From Flavobacterium aquatile LMG 4008 = ATCC 11947 (GTDB lineage Bacteria > Bacteroidota > Bacteroidia > Flavobacteriales > Flavobacteriaceae), in the NCBI RefSeq assembly GCF_000757385.1, contig NZ_JRHH01000003.1, positions 372,001 through 436,000 on the forward strand: 64,000 bases of DNA. Reading direction: 5' to 3'. A program made the translations under genes and the position numbers. Positions 50,358 to 59,370 of the stretch are shown here, piece after piece (within the stretch, counting starts at the first letter, position 1; each line of letters opens with the position of its first letter). Under the pieces are notes generated by a model. It searched no databases and had not been told where the DNA came from. It was given only the letters and a program-made list of their open reading frames with translations.

Positions 50358-51374
50358 TTATTTTATTGATGAGTAGTCAACCAACCATTGAATTCGATCA
50401 TCCATATTATTATCTTGCCATGTTATTGGTGCATCATGTGTACCTCGTTGTCCAGGAAATGTATTAATTCCATTTAGATGAATACCCATTCCTAACAAAT
50501 GATGGTCAGAATTGTTAAATCGTAATGTGAAACCTCTGTATGCAAGTTGATACCAATTTGGAATTTGACCTTGCATTGCACTTTTAGAGCGACTTGTTCC
50601 GCTTACAGAACCATTTGCGATTATCCTAGAATTTGGTATATAAGCATATTGAATTGTTGCTACATATGGTCTTGCAGTGCTTTTATCATTTGACATGCCT
50701 TTTAAAATTCCATCAATAGTTAGTCCCGTTTCTATTATTGTTCCGAATGGTGCAATTGCTAATATACCTGTAGCTACTGGATCTACAACAGAACGATAAT
50801 CTTCTCGTTGGTCGTCAATAAAACTTACTTGAGCCAATGCGTTATCTTGATCCATTTTAATAGACATTGTTCTTATATTATTATCTGTTCCTGCAAGTCT
50901 TTCAAATGAAAATCCAGAAATAACAAGAGTAGTATTGGCTGGTTTTGCCGGAAGCTGAATGTTAAATGTTCCTGACCCAGCAGCAGTAATTGTACCACCA
51001 GTTGCATCAGGAATATTTAACCATTTCGCCTCAACACGAAATGGATCATCACCATTCTGATCACTATATTTTGCGTTCATTGATCCTTGATCGTGTAAAA
51101 TACCAATTGTTCTTACTTTGTGATCGCCATTGTTATACCAAAGACGGAAATCACTCAAAGCTGGAGCTGAAGAAATTTTTATATCTGATGCTGTAACCAG
51201 ATATTCATTACTAGTTCCAGAGGCTCGTGACGTCGTAATCTCTTTTTTTGTAAAAGTTGACGTAAGTTTTGAATTTTTTGCTATTGTTGAAGTTTTTGGC
51301 GTTGTCAATTTTGGTGCTTGAGCTAAAATGATGTTTGCAAAAAATAAACATATAGCTAAAATAATTTTTTTCAT
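50358..51374 (-). CDS. Secreted protein with internal duplication, unknown function
   Basis: A 338-residue protein with signal peptide (IILAQAP). Two segments mirror each other: DFRLWYNNGDHKVRTIGI near residue 77 and GFTLRFNNSDHHLLGMGI near residue 286, both [DG]-F-x-L-x-[YF]-N-N-x-D-H. The conserved Asp-His pair could bind metal or sugar. Between them are beta-rich stretches (STFNIQL-like) and a hydrophobic helix (VATGILAIAPFGTIIETGL). No named family recognised. It is the second gene of the cluster, 5 bp before the PLAT-like gene. Confidence 0.65.
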   Translation of the reverse strand: MKKIILAICLFFANIILAQAPKLTTPKTSTIAKNSKLTSTFTKKEITTSRASGTSNEYLVTASDIKISSAPALSDFRLWYNNGDHKVRTIGILHDQGSMNAKYSDQNGDDPFRVEAKWLNIPDATGGTITAAGSGTFNIQLPAKPANTTLVISGFSFERLAGTDNNIRTMSIKMDQDNALAQVSFIDDQREDYRSVVDPVATGILAIAPFGTIIETGLTIDGILKGMSNDKSTARPYVATIQYAYIPNSRIIANGSVSGTSRSKSAMQGQIPNWYQLAYRGFTLRFNNSDHHLLGMGIHLNGINTFPGQRGTHDAPITWQDNNMDDRIQWLVDYSSIK

Positions 51375-51402
51375 GATATCAAGGTTTTAGAATTATTAAG
51401 TA

Positions 51403-52002
51403 TTAAAGTTTTTCGATTACGATGTTGTCTATGTAAAATTCTGCTCCATCTTTTGTGACATCACTTGCCCATTTCGAATAAATAGTGACATTATCTATTG
51501 GGTTTTTATATTCAAATGATAAATATTCCCATTTGCATGTAGTTTGCGAGGTTACTACATTTTGTAAGGCATTATTTCCAGAATTAATTACTCCAAAGTT
51601 TACGTTTCCACGAATAACATAAACCCAACAACTGGCTTTAACGCCTTTGTTTTTAGGAAGTGGATTTTGAGCAAATCCCGAATGACCAATTGTACTTGTG
51701 ATGTGCATTGCGTTTCCGCTTACTAAACTTTTTAATGGAGGTTTAGGAACATTACATTTATTATTCAAATTCACCACTTCCATAATCATACAAGAATTTT
51801 CTGTTGGATTATTTATCCATGCGCTCCAATTATTTGCTGGAGTTGCATCTGACCAATGATCTGATTTTGGAGTATGACAATATCCTTTTGGGTTGGGAAC
51901 AGTTTTACTAATATCATCAAAATTTGAATTGATAATAATGTTTTGAGACTGCAATGCAAATGACACGAATGTTATTGCAATAGATAGAAGTAATCGTTTC
52001 AT
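51403..52002 (-). CDS. Secreted jelly-roll (carbohydrate-binding-like) protein
   Basis: A 199-residue protein with signal peptide (FALQSQN). NIIINSNFDD after cleavage, then WSDATPANNWSAWIN, VSGNAMHITSTIGHSGFAQN, KASCWVYVIRGNVNFGVIN and the end GAEFYIDNIVIEKL are the layout of CBM-type jelly rolls. It probably binds polysaccharide or another surface ligand. It is the first gene after the hybrid regulator, and two 21-bp direct repeats lie 60-101 bp before its start. Confidence 0.68.
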   Translation of the reverse strand: MKRLLLSIAITFVSFALQSQNIIINSNFDDISKTVPNPKGYCHTPKSDHWSDATPANNWSAWINNPTENSCMIMEVVNLNNKCNVPKPPLKSLVSGNAMHITSTIGHSGFAQNPLPKNKGVKASCWVYVIRGNVNFGVINSGNNALQNVVTSQTTCKWEYLSFEYKNPIDNVTIYSKWASDVTKDGAEFYIDNIVIEKL

Positions 52003-52061
52003 AATGGGATTTGTTTTTGATTGTTAAACAAGTCAAATGTCTAACAAACAAATTCTAATCA

Positions 52062-52103
52062 TTATGAGTAATGTAACAACAGTTATGACTTATGTAACAA
52101 GAG
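52062..52103. promoter_or_regulatory. Two 21-bp direct repeats, candidate AraC-type operator
   Basis: TTATGASTWATGTAACAA occurs at 52062 and again at 52083, exactly 21 bp apart (two helical turns), in the gap between the regulator stop and the first secreted gene. AraC-family outputs usually bind paired direct repeats with this spacing. Confidence 0.6.
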
Positions 52104-52141
52104 GTTATAAGCCAGTGAAATCAATGGTTTTAATGCGTAAA

Positions 52142-54901
52142 TTATTTATTTTCTGCATATTCTGTTGGAGTACAATGATACATTTCTTTAAAACATTTAG
52201 AGAAATAAGACACATCATTAAAGCCAACAGAGTAGGCAATTTCAGATATATTTCCGTTGCCTTTTTTAAGTAGTTCGGCAGCAATTTTTAATCGTTCATT
52301 TCTTAAAAATTCGGTCGATGTAACACCAAGAAGTGATTTTAGTTTTCGATGCAATTGCATTCTACTCATACCAACTTCTGCTGCAAAATCTTCTGAAGAA
52401 AACTCAGAATTGGAAATTTTTTTGTCTAAAATGACTTGAAGTTTTTTAATAAATTTCTCTTCTTGAGAGTTAATGACGATATCAATAGGACGCAAAACTA
52501 ACTCTTGGCTGTAGCGAGTGTGTAGCTTTTTGCGTTCGGCAATTAATTGATTTACTGTCGATTTTACAATTTCATTATTAAATGGTTTGGTTAAAAAAGC
52601 ATCTGCATAATTCTTCAATCCTTCTAGATGTGATTCTTGAGATGTTTTTGCTGTAAGTAAAACTACTGGTATAAATGAGGTTAATTCATTAGTTTTTATT
52701 TGTTTAGTAAATTCAAATCCATTCATTTTTGGCATCATAATATCAGAAATAATACAATCTGGAATTTCTTTTTGAGCTAATTTTAGTGCTTCCTCGCCAT
52801 TTTTTGCTTCAAGAATTTGATAGTTATTTTTAAATATATCTTTTAGAATAGTTCTTATATCTGAATTATCATCGACAAGCAATAAAACCGGCATTTCTAT
52901 TTCTTTATTAATAGCATTTTTATTGGTTATGTTAGTTGATTTTGAACTAATAACAACTGCATTTTCATTTGAAATTGATAAACGTAGTTTAACAATAAAC
53001 GATAATTTATTGTTTACTAAAGTTGTTTCAATAGTTCCTTTGTATAAATCTACCAATTCTTTTACTAAAGCTAAACCAATTCCAACGCCTTGATTATTAT
53101 CGTTTTTTTGATAAAATCGTTCGAATAATTTAGGTAAATCTTCCTTTTTTAAATCGCTTCCTGTGTTGGAAATTACTAATATTAAATTTGATTCTTCTGT
53201 AGAGGAATTAAATCCGATTGTCTCATTTTTACTCGAATATTTAAAGGCATTCGAAACTAAATTTGTCACAATTTTTTCGATGACATCTTTGTCAAATAAA
53301 TGATTTATAGTGTTTTTTTGAATAGTTGAAATAAAATGCAATCCTTTATCTTTGGCTTCAAATTCAAAAGGCTCCATAATTGAATTTAAAAACGTACCAA
53401 TATTTCCATCCTTTAAAATTAGCTTCAAATTGCCACTATCAATTTTAGAAAGTTGTAATAACTGATCTACTAATTCGAGCATTCTTGTTGAATTGGCATC
53501 TATTAATTGTAATTTATTTTTCTGATCTTCATCGGTAATTTCGTCTTGTAAGCTTTGAACTGGACTTTTTATCAGTGTTAACGGCGTTCTAAATTCGTGT
53601 GAAATATTAGCGAAAAAACGCGATTTTATAGAACTTAAATTTTCTAATATAATTTTTTCTTTAACAAGTTCAGACGACTTAATGTAAAGTGCATAACTGA
53701 AAAGTGAGATTTCAATTAAGGTTCCAATTAATATAGATACATTAGTTCTTACAAATAATTTTGAAAAATCTCTACTAAAATAAATTTCATCTAGATAGTC
53801 AAGAATTTCCTGTAAAATGTAAGAGCCAATTAGAAAAGAACTACCTATAAAAATGTATTTTATAAATTTAGTTTTTCTCTTTTTATATAATTGAAATACC
53901 ATTAATAGTATAAAACTTAATGATAAAAATTTGAAAAAAGTAATAATAATTAGCGTTGATTCGTCAAATGTATATGGATTTGTGTAAAATGTTGTGGTTA
54001 GGAAAAGTAAATAGATAATTATTAATGAAAAGTATAATTTCATTACTCTATTTAAATTTACACTAACTGATTTTAAAACTGATTTCACAAAGAAGCCATA
54101 AAAAAGTATGGATAACATATATGAAACTTCTTTTACTAAATCGTAATGCAGCATTATTTTTGCAATAAAAGTATTTCTATTTCTATCAATAACTAGAAGG
54201 ATAAATATAAATGTGCATAAAATATAAAGAGAATAATTTAAGTAACTTCGTGCTTTAGATCTATAAAACATTAATAAATTATAGAAAAAAAGAAGTAAAA
54301 GACTGCCAGAAAGAATTCCCAATAAAAATCTATTTTCTTGATAATAGCGATAGTTTTTTAAGGTCACAATGTTATAAATGTCTTTTGTAATTAGATTGAA
54401 TTTAAAGATTAATTCAAATTTTAAATGTACTTCTTGATGAAGAATAATCGTTTTTTCTTCCAATGGCATTATTTTAAAGTTTAATGCATTAACCATTTCC
54501 TTTGAAAAAAGACTATCGGTATCTTGAACGTAACCAATCGTTTTTTTTAGGGTATCGTTTTTAGAAATTATATAGGAAGTTACTTCTTGCGAATTGGAAG
54601 TGTAGAATACAAAATCAAGAGTATCTTTTGTTTCATTTTTAATTTTTCCAATCAACCAGATATCTTTTGGGAGATTATCCACATCTTTTTTTTCACAACC
54701 ACAGTATTTTTTTTGTAATTGGTTTTGAATTTTTAAGATCTTATTTGGTGTATAACTTTTATCACTTGTAAATAAATAAGAAAAGTGTTCTGTGATATCT
54801 TCGCCAACGTCATTAGAAGTTATATAAAAAGGGACAATTGAATCTTGTTGAGCAAATGAAAATGACGAGTAAATTAGAAAAAGGAAAACTAATTTTTTCA
54901 T
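52142..54901 (-). CDS. Hybrid two-component sensor/response regulator with AraC output (7TMR-DISM type)
   Basis: The ATG at 54901 gives 919 residues with a signal peptide (YSSFSFAQQ); upstream residues of the longer frame are not signal-like. The order is an extracellular 7TMR-DISM-like sensor (about 20-180), seven membrane helices (about 185-400), HisKA with ANISHEFRTPLTL, HATPase (GVGIGLALVKELV), a receiver with LLVDDNSD and SDIMMPKMNG, and an AraC HTH at the end (FAAEVGMSRMQLHRKLKSLLG ... SEIAYSVGFNDVSYFSKCF in outline). One polypeptide senses, phosphorylates and binds DNA. It probably controls the downstream secreted cluster. Confidence 0.93.
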   Translation of the reverse strand: MKKLVFLFLIYSSFSFAQQDSIVPFYITSNDVGEDITEHFSYLFTSDKSYTPNKILKIQNQLQKKYCGCEKKDVDNLPKDIWLIGKIKNETKDTLDFVFYTSNSQEVTSYIISKNDTLKKTIGYVQDTDSLFSKEMVNALNFKIMPLEEKTIILHQEVHLKFELIFKFNLITKDIYNIVTLKNYRYYQENRFLLGILSGSLLLLFFYNLLMFYRSKARSYLNYSLYILCTFIFILLVIDRNRNTFIAKIMLHYDLVKEVSYMLSILFYGFFVKSVLKSVSVNLNRVMKLYFSLIIIYLLFLTTTFYTNPYTFDESTLIIITFFKFLSLSFILLMVFQLYKKRKTKFIKYIFIGSSFLIGSYILQEILDYLDEIYFSRDFSKLFVRTNVSILIGTLIEISLFSYALYIKSSELVKEKIILENLSSIKSRFFANISHEFRTPLTLIKSPVQSLQDEITDEDQKNKLQLIDANSTRMLELVDQLLQLSKIDSGNLKLILKDGNIGTFLNSIMEPFEFEAKDKGLHFISTIQKNTINHLFDKDVIEKIVTNLVSNAFKYSSKNETIGFNSSTEESNLILVISNTGSDLKKEDLPKLFERFYQKNDNNQGVGIGLALVKELVDLYKGTIETTLVNNKLSFIVKLRLSISNENAVVISSKSTNITNKNAINKEIEMPVLLLVDDNSDIRTILKDIFKNNYQILEAKNGEEALKLAQKEIPDCIISDIMMPKMNGFEFTKQIKTNELTSFIPVVLLTAKTSQESHLEGLKNYADAFLTKPFNNEIVKSTVNQLIAERKKLHTRYSQELVLRPIDIVINSQEEKFIKKLQVILDKKISNSEFSSEDFAAEVGMSRMQLHRKLKSLLGVTSTEFLRNERLKIAAELLKKGNGNISEIAYSVGFNDVSYFSKCFKEMYHCTPTEYAENK

Positions 54902-55189
54902 AACAAGAGATTTAGTAAGTAAAATTATACAATAATAGTCAATTATTACTTCCAAAAGTAAAACAATTGTAACATTTTCATGATACATAATTTGTTGCGA
55001 AATATAATAAATCTTCCAGCTTACGACTGAAAATTAGTCAGTTAACGAGTTGTTAAATCAGTCATTTTTTCATTTTTCACTTTTTTTTCTGTTAATAAAA
55101 ATGTCAATTTGACTTAAATTTTACACTGGTATGTAATTTGTTTTTTAGGAAAACATAACTAAAAAATGTTTAATTTAAAATATATAATT

Positions 55190-55615
55190 ATGAACTTAAT
55201 TAAAAGAAACACAGTACCATTTCCATCAATTATCGATGAATTATTAAAGCCAGATTGGCTAGGCGGAATGCAAAATTTTAATGCAAATGTTCCAGCAGTA
55301 AACATCAAGGAAACCGACACAAGTTTTGCTATTGAATTAGCTGCGCCAGGAAAAAATAAGGAGGATTTCAATATCGAAATTGATCACAATGTACTAACTA
55401 TTTCTTCTGAAAATAAATCTGAAAAAGAAGAAACTGAAGGAAAATATACTAGAAGAGAATTTAGTTATTCTTCCTTTAGAAGAGCATTCACTTTGCCAGA
55501 CACTGTAAATACTGAGAACATTAATGCTAATTATGAAAATGGAGTTTTACACATTGCACTTCCAAAAAGAGAAGAAGCATTACCAAAACCAAAACGCCTA
55601 ATTGAAATTGGTTAA
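55190..55615 (+). CDS. Hsp20/alpha-crystallin small heat-shock protein
   Basis: The ATG at 55190 gives 141 residues (MNLIKRNTVPFPSIIDELL), the usual length; the ATG at 55166 adds eight AT-coded residues and is less likely. The alpha-crystallin domain (about 35-130) shows VNIKETDTSFAIELAAPGKNKEDF, RREFSYSSFRRAFTLPD and ENGVLHIALPKRE with the G-V-L motif. It is an ATP-independent holdase. The region 54902-55189 before it has AT-rich sequence with inverted TTAGTCAGTT-like repeats but no element I can name. Confidence 0.95.
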   Translation: MNLIKRNTVPFPSIIDELLKPDWLGGMQNFNANVPAVNIKETDTSFAIELAAPGKNKEDFNIEIDHNVLTISSENKSEKEETEGKYTRREFSYSSFRRAFTLPDTVNTENINANYENGVLHIALPKREEALPKPKRLIEIG

Positions 55616-55638
55616 TTAATTTGTTGAATTGAATGAAA

Positions 55639-55668
55639 AGCGCAACCCAAAAAGTTGCGTTTTTTTTT
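55639..55668. terminator. Terminator after hsp20, overlapping end of uvrB
   Basis: CGCAAC / GTTGCG stem with a 7-nt loop and eight Ts, between convergent genes. Confidence 0.85.
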
Positions 55669-57655
55669 ATATTTTTTCTTGTAACGATTTAATTTCATCA
55701 CGATATTTTGCAGCTTGCATAAAATCTAATTCTTTGGCTGCTTTTTCCATTGCTTTTTTAGCTTCACGAATTTTCTTTTCAATTTCTGGTTTGGTTAAGT
55801 ACAAACTTTCTGGTTCGGCGGCTTTTAAAACTTGATTTTCATAATATTTTGTAGAAACCGAGTTGTTTCCTAACGCGCTTCCTAAACTTTTATTTAATGC
55901 TTTTGGTTCCAATCCATGTTTAGCGTTGTAAGCAGATTGTTTTTCTCTTCGATAATTAGTTTCGTCAATCGTTTTTTGCATCGAAGCAGTAATTTTATCG
56001 GCATATAAAATAGCTTTTCCGTTTACATTTCTTGCGGCACGACCAACTGTTTGCGTAAGCGATCGATGGCTTCTCAAAAATCCTTCTTTATCGGCATCCA
56101 AAATGGCAACCAAAGAAACTTCGGGTAAATCCAAACCTTCACGAAGTAAATTTACACCAATCAAAACATCAAACAATCCTTTTCTTAAATCTTGCATGAT
56201 TTCTACTCGCTCCAAAGTATCAACATCAGAGTGAATGTAACGGCAACGAATGGAGACTTTCGTCAAATATTTTGTCAATTCTTCGGCCATTCTTTTTGTT
56301 AAAGTGGTTACTAGAACACGTTCGTCTAATTCGCATCGTACCTGAATTTCTTCGATTAAATCATCAATTTGATTTAAACTCGGACGCACTTCTATAATTG
56401 GATCTAATAATCCCGTTGGTCGAATAACTTGCTCGACATAAATTCCTTCTGATTTTTCCAATTCATAATCGGCTGGAGTTGCAGAAACATAAATAACTTG
56501 ATTCTGCATGCCTTCAAATTCTTCAAATTTCAACGGACGATTGTCCATCGCTGCTGGAAGACGAAAACCATATTCAACCAAATTCTCTTTTCTACTTCTA
56601 TCGCCACCATACATGGCATGAACTTGCGAAATCGTGACGTGACTTTCATCAACAACCATCAAGAAATCTTCTGGAAAATAATCTAACAAACAGAAAGGTC
56701 GCGTTCCTGGCAATCGTCTATCTAAATAACGCGAATAATTCTCAATTCCTGAGCAGTAACCGAGTTCACGAATCATTTCTAAATCGAAATTTGTTCGTTC
56801 TTCCAATCTTTTTGCTTCTAAATGTTTTCCTATTTCTTTAAAATAATCGACTTGTTTTACCAAATCTTGCTGAATATCCCAAATCGCTGCTTGCAAAACA
56901 TCGGGTGAAGTCACAAACATATTGGCAGGATAAACGGTAAGTTTTTCATATTTTTCTAGAACTTTCGAACTTCTTGCATCGAAAGCTTCAATATCTTCGA
57001 TTTCATCTCCAAAAAAATGAATTCTAAAAGGTTCATCGCCATAACTTGGAAAAATATCAACCGTATCACCTTTAATTCTAAAAGTTCCCGGAGTAAATTC
57101 GGCTTCGGTTCTTGAATATAAACTTTGAACCAATCGATGTAATAATTTAGTTCTAGAAATCACTTGATTTTTCTCCACCGTAACAACATTCTTTTGAAAT
57201 TCAACAGGATTTCCAATTCCGTAAAGGCAGGAAACAGATGAAATTACAATGATGTCTCGACGACCAGAAAGTAGAGCAGAGGTTGTGCTTAAACGAAGTT
57301 TTTCAAGTTCTTCGTTAATAGATAAATCTTTTTCAATATAAGTTCCAGTAACAGGAATAAAGGCTTCGGGTTGATAATAATCGTAGTAAGAAACAAAATA
57401 TTGCACCGAATTGTTTGGGAAAAACTGCTTAAATTCGGAGTATAATTGCGCTGCTAAAGTTTTGTTGTGTGCCAAAACTAGCGTCGGTTTTTCTACATTC
57501 TGAATTACATTGGCAACGGTAAATGTCTTTCCCGAACCAGTAACTCCTAATAAAGTTTGGTATTTTTCTCCATTGAGAATTCCGTTTGAAAGTTTTTCAA
57601 TAGCTTGCGGCTGATCGCCTGTTGGTTTGTAATCGGATACGACTTGGAATTTCAT
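55667..57655 (-). CDS. uvrB: Excinuclease ABC subunit B
   Basis: A 662-residue helicase-like nucleotide-excision-repair protein. Walker A is GVTGSGKTF (about 38-46), the beta-hairpin region is YYDYYQPEAF (about 93), then DESHVTI, VSATPADYE, ILDADKEGF and the arginine-finger QTVGRAARN. The C-terminal UVR domain (about 625-660, ELDFMQAAKYRDEIKSL) contacts UvrC. It loads onto damage with UvrA. Monocistronic, own promoter at 57680. Confidence 0.98.
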   Translation of the reverse strand: MKFQVVSDYKPTGDQPQAIEKLSNGILNGEKYQTLLGVTGSGKTFTVANVIQNVEKPTLVLAHNKTLAAQLYSEFKQFFPNNSVQYFVSYYDYYQPEAFIPVTGTYIEKDLSINEELEKLRLSTTSALLSGRRDIIVISSVSCLYGIGNPVEFQKNVVTVEKNQVISRTKLLHRLVQSLYSRTEAEFTPGTFRIKGDTVDIFPSYGDEPFRIHFFGDEIEDIEAFDARSSKVLEKYEKLTVYPANMFVTSPDVLQAAIWDIQQDLVKQVDYFKEIGKHLEAKRLEERTNFDLEMIRELGYCSGIENYSRYLDRRLPGTRPFCLLDYFPEDFLMVVDESHVTISQVHAMYGGDRSRKENLVEYGFRLPAAMDNRPLKFEEFEGMQNQVIYVSATPADYELEKSEGIYVEQVIRPTGLLDPIIEVRPSLNQIDDLIEEIQVRCELDERVLVTTLTKRMAEELTKYLTKVSIRCRYIHSDVDTLERVEIMQDLRKGLFDVLIGVNLLREGLDLPEVSLVAILDADKEGFLRSHRSLTQTVGRAARNVNGKAILYADKITASMQKTIDETNYRREKQSAYNAKHGLEPKALNKSLGSALGNNSVSTKYYENQVLKAAEPESLYLTKPEIEKKIREAKKAMEKAAKELDFMQAAKYRDEIKSLQEKI

Positions 57656-57679
57656 TTTATAGCAAAAATTTCAGAAAAG

Positions 57680-57687
57680 CAAAGTTA
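57680..57687 (-). promoter_or_regulatory. -7 promoter element of uvrB
   Basis: On the minus strand TAACTTTG fits TAnnTTTG, 25 nt before the uvrB ATG. Confidence 0.65.
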
Positions 57688-57700
57688 CAAAGATTGTCTT

Positions 57701-58654
57701 CTAATCAATGTTAAACTTCCATTCTTTCTGTTGCTTTTCGCTGAGAAAAGTCCAAGCTACAAAACGGCTTGTTTTTTGACCTTGAGCCATTTCGATAGTT
57801 TTTATTTCAACGGCTCCAACTTTATTTAAGGTTTTATAAATACTTTTTAGATTGTCCTTTTTAGAAACTAAAGTAGTGAACCAAAAAACCTGTAAAGGAT
57901 ATTTTACACTTTCATAAATCATTTGAGTAATAAAACCGATTTCGCCACCGCTGCACCAAAGTTCGGCATTGTGTCCGCTAAAATTTAATAATGGTTTAAT
58001 GGATTTTTTGTCTTCTAGATTATTTACTTTTCTTAAAGATTGTTTTGTAGCTTCGTCTTGCGATGCATGAAATGGAGAATTACAAATTGTAAAAGCAAAT
58101 TTATCTTCGGGTAAAATGATATTTTTAAAAATAAATCTTGGTTCAACTTGTAACTGTAAACTGATAGCATCAATCAATTTTGGGTTTTCTGAAATTATTT
58201 TTTTACAATTCTGAATCGCTTTTTCATCAATATCGGTTCCAACGAAACTCCATTGATAACTTTCATTTCCAATTATGGGATATATACAATTGGCACCAAT
58301 TCCGATGTCTAAACCTACAACATTTTCTCCTTCTGGAATAGTTTCGTTGTTGGATTTGGCCAGTAAATCGGCTATGTAGTGAATATAATCTGCTCTTCCA
58401 GGAATTGGTGGACATAAATAGTTGGTTGGAATATCCCAATTTTGAATGTCATAATCTGATATTAAAATAGCTTTATTTAATGCTTTTACGGCATCAGGAT
58501 TTGCAAAATCAATTGTTTCTGAATTGTGTTCATTAGTAAAAACAAATTGTTCTAACTCAGGAAAATTTGGAATTAATTTTTCAAAATTATATCTAAATCG
58601 GTGAGGATTTCTTGGATGTAATGTAGTTTTTTCGGAATTTATTTTGTTCTTCAT
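57701..58654 (-). CDS. rlmF: 23S rRNA (adenine(1618)-N(6))-methyltransferase RlmF
   Basis: A 317-residue SAM-dependent methyltransferase. The N-terminal family block LHPRNPHRFRYNFEKL is followed by YLCPPIPGRADYIHYIADLL, the SAM loop VVGLDIGIGANCIYPIIG, and the catalytic ICNSPFHAS (N-S-P-F, in place of NPPF). It modifies A1618 of 23S rRNA in the cytoplasm. Length is typical. It is downstream of, and possibly co-transcribed with, the thiamine diphosphokinase gene. Confidence 0.93.
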   Translation of the reverse strand: MKNKINSEKTTLHPRNPHRFRYNFEKLIPNFPELEQFVFTNEHNSETIDFANPDAVKALNKAILISDYDIQNWDIPTNYLCPPIPGRADYIHYIADLLAKSNNETIPEGENVVGLDIGIGANCIYPIIGNESYQWSFVGTDIDEKAIQNCKKIISENPKLIDAISLQLQVEPRFIFKNIILPEDKFAFTICNSPFHASQDEATKQSLRKVNNLEDKKSIKPLLNFSGHNAELWCSGGEIGFITQMIYESVKYPLQVFWFTTLVSKKDNLKSIYKTLNKVGAVEIKTIEMAQGQKTSRFVAWTFLSEKQQKEWKFNID

Positions 58655-58705
58655 TTTGTCATTTCTATATCAAATATATGAAAATCAATGAAGACTGCAA
58701 AGGTT

Positions 58706-59368
58706 TTAATCAAAACATTCCATCAGAATTAAATCGCCTTGCGAATGTTCGATTTTTACAATTCCGTCTTCTGTTACATGGTTGCTACTTCCAGTTCTGT
58801 AACCTATTGTAAGCTCTTCATTATTTAATGAATAAAATAGATTTTGAGTAGTAATTCCAGAAACTTTTCCAATAGGAATTAATGAAATAGGAGTGTTTTT
58901 AGTGTACCATTTTTCAAATTTATTGGGCAATAAAAAAATCGTAGAATGGTCGTCAAGTAGTACAATTTTGAGTTTGTTGCGATAACTTACAATATTTGTA
59001 ATATTTGTAATGGTGTGATCGGCGCGTTTTCCTGTTGCCCAAACCACGTTTACCGCTTTATGACCTTTTTCAATAAGATAATCAAAAGCTTTTTCTAAAT
59101 CGGTTTTGTCTTGATTTGGTGTATGAACAATTTCAAGCGGAAACTGCTTTTCTTTATAAATTTCGGGATTAAAATCGCCATCAAAATCGCCTAGTAAAAC
59201 ATCAATTTTAATGTCTAATTGCAAAACGCGTTCTATTGCATTGTCTAAAACAACTACGATTGGAGACCATTCTAGAAGTTGTCCGAGTAAATCAAAACTA
59301 CACGAAGCTCCATTTGCAATAATTAATGCAGGTTCTTGATCGTCGCGAACAATGTGATGTGATGACAT
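58706..59368 (-). CDS. thiN: Thiamine diphosphokinase
   Basis: A 220-residue cytoplasmic enzyme that makes thiamine diphosphate from thiamine and ATP. ThiN-type motifs are IIANGASCSFDLL, VLLGDFDGDF with acidic metal ligands, PNQDKTDLEKAF, and GKRADHTITNI; the C-terminal domain has GYRTGSSNHVTEDG. It starts 2 bp after the stop of the T9SS type B gene, which reads the same way; the pairing has no obvious functional logic. Confidence 0.92.
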   Translation of the reverse strand: MSSHHIVRDDQEPALIIANGASCSFDLLGQLLEWSPIVVVLDNAIERVLQLDIKIDVLLGDFDGDFNPEIYKEKQFPLEIVHTPNQDKTDLEKAFDYLIEKGHKAVNVVWATGKRADHTITNITNIVSYRNKLKIVLLDDHSTIFLLPNKFEKWYTKNTPISLIPIGKVSGITTQNLFYSLNNEELTIGYRTGSSNHVTEDGIVKIEHSQGDLILMECFD

Positions 59369-59370
59369 TA

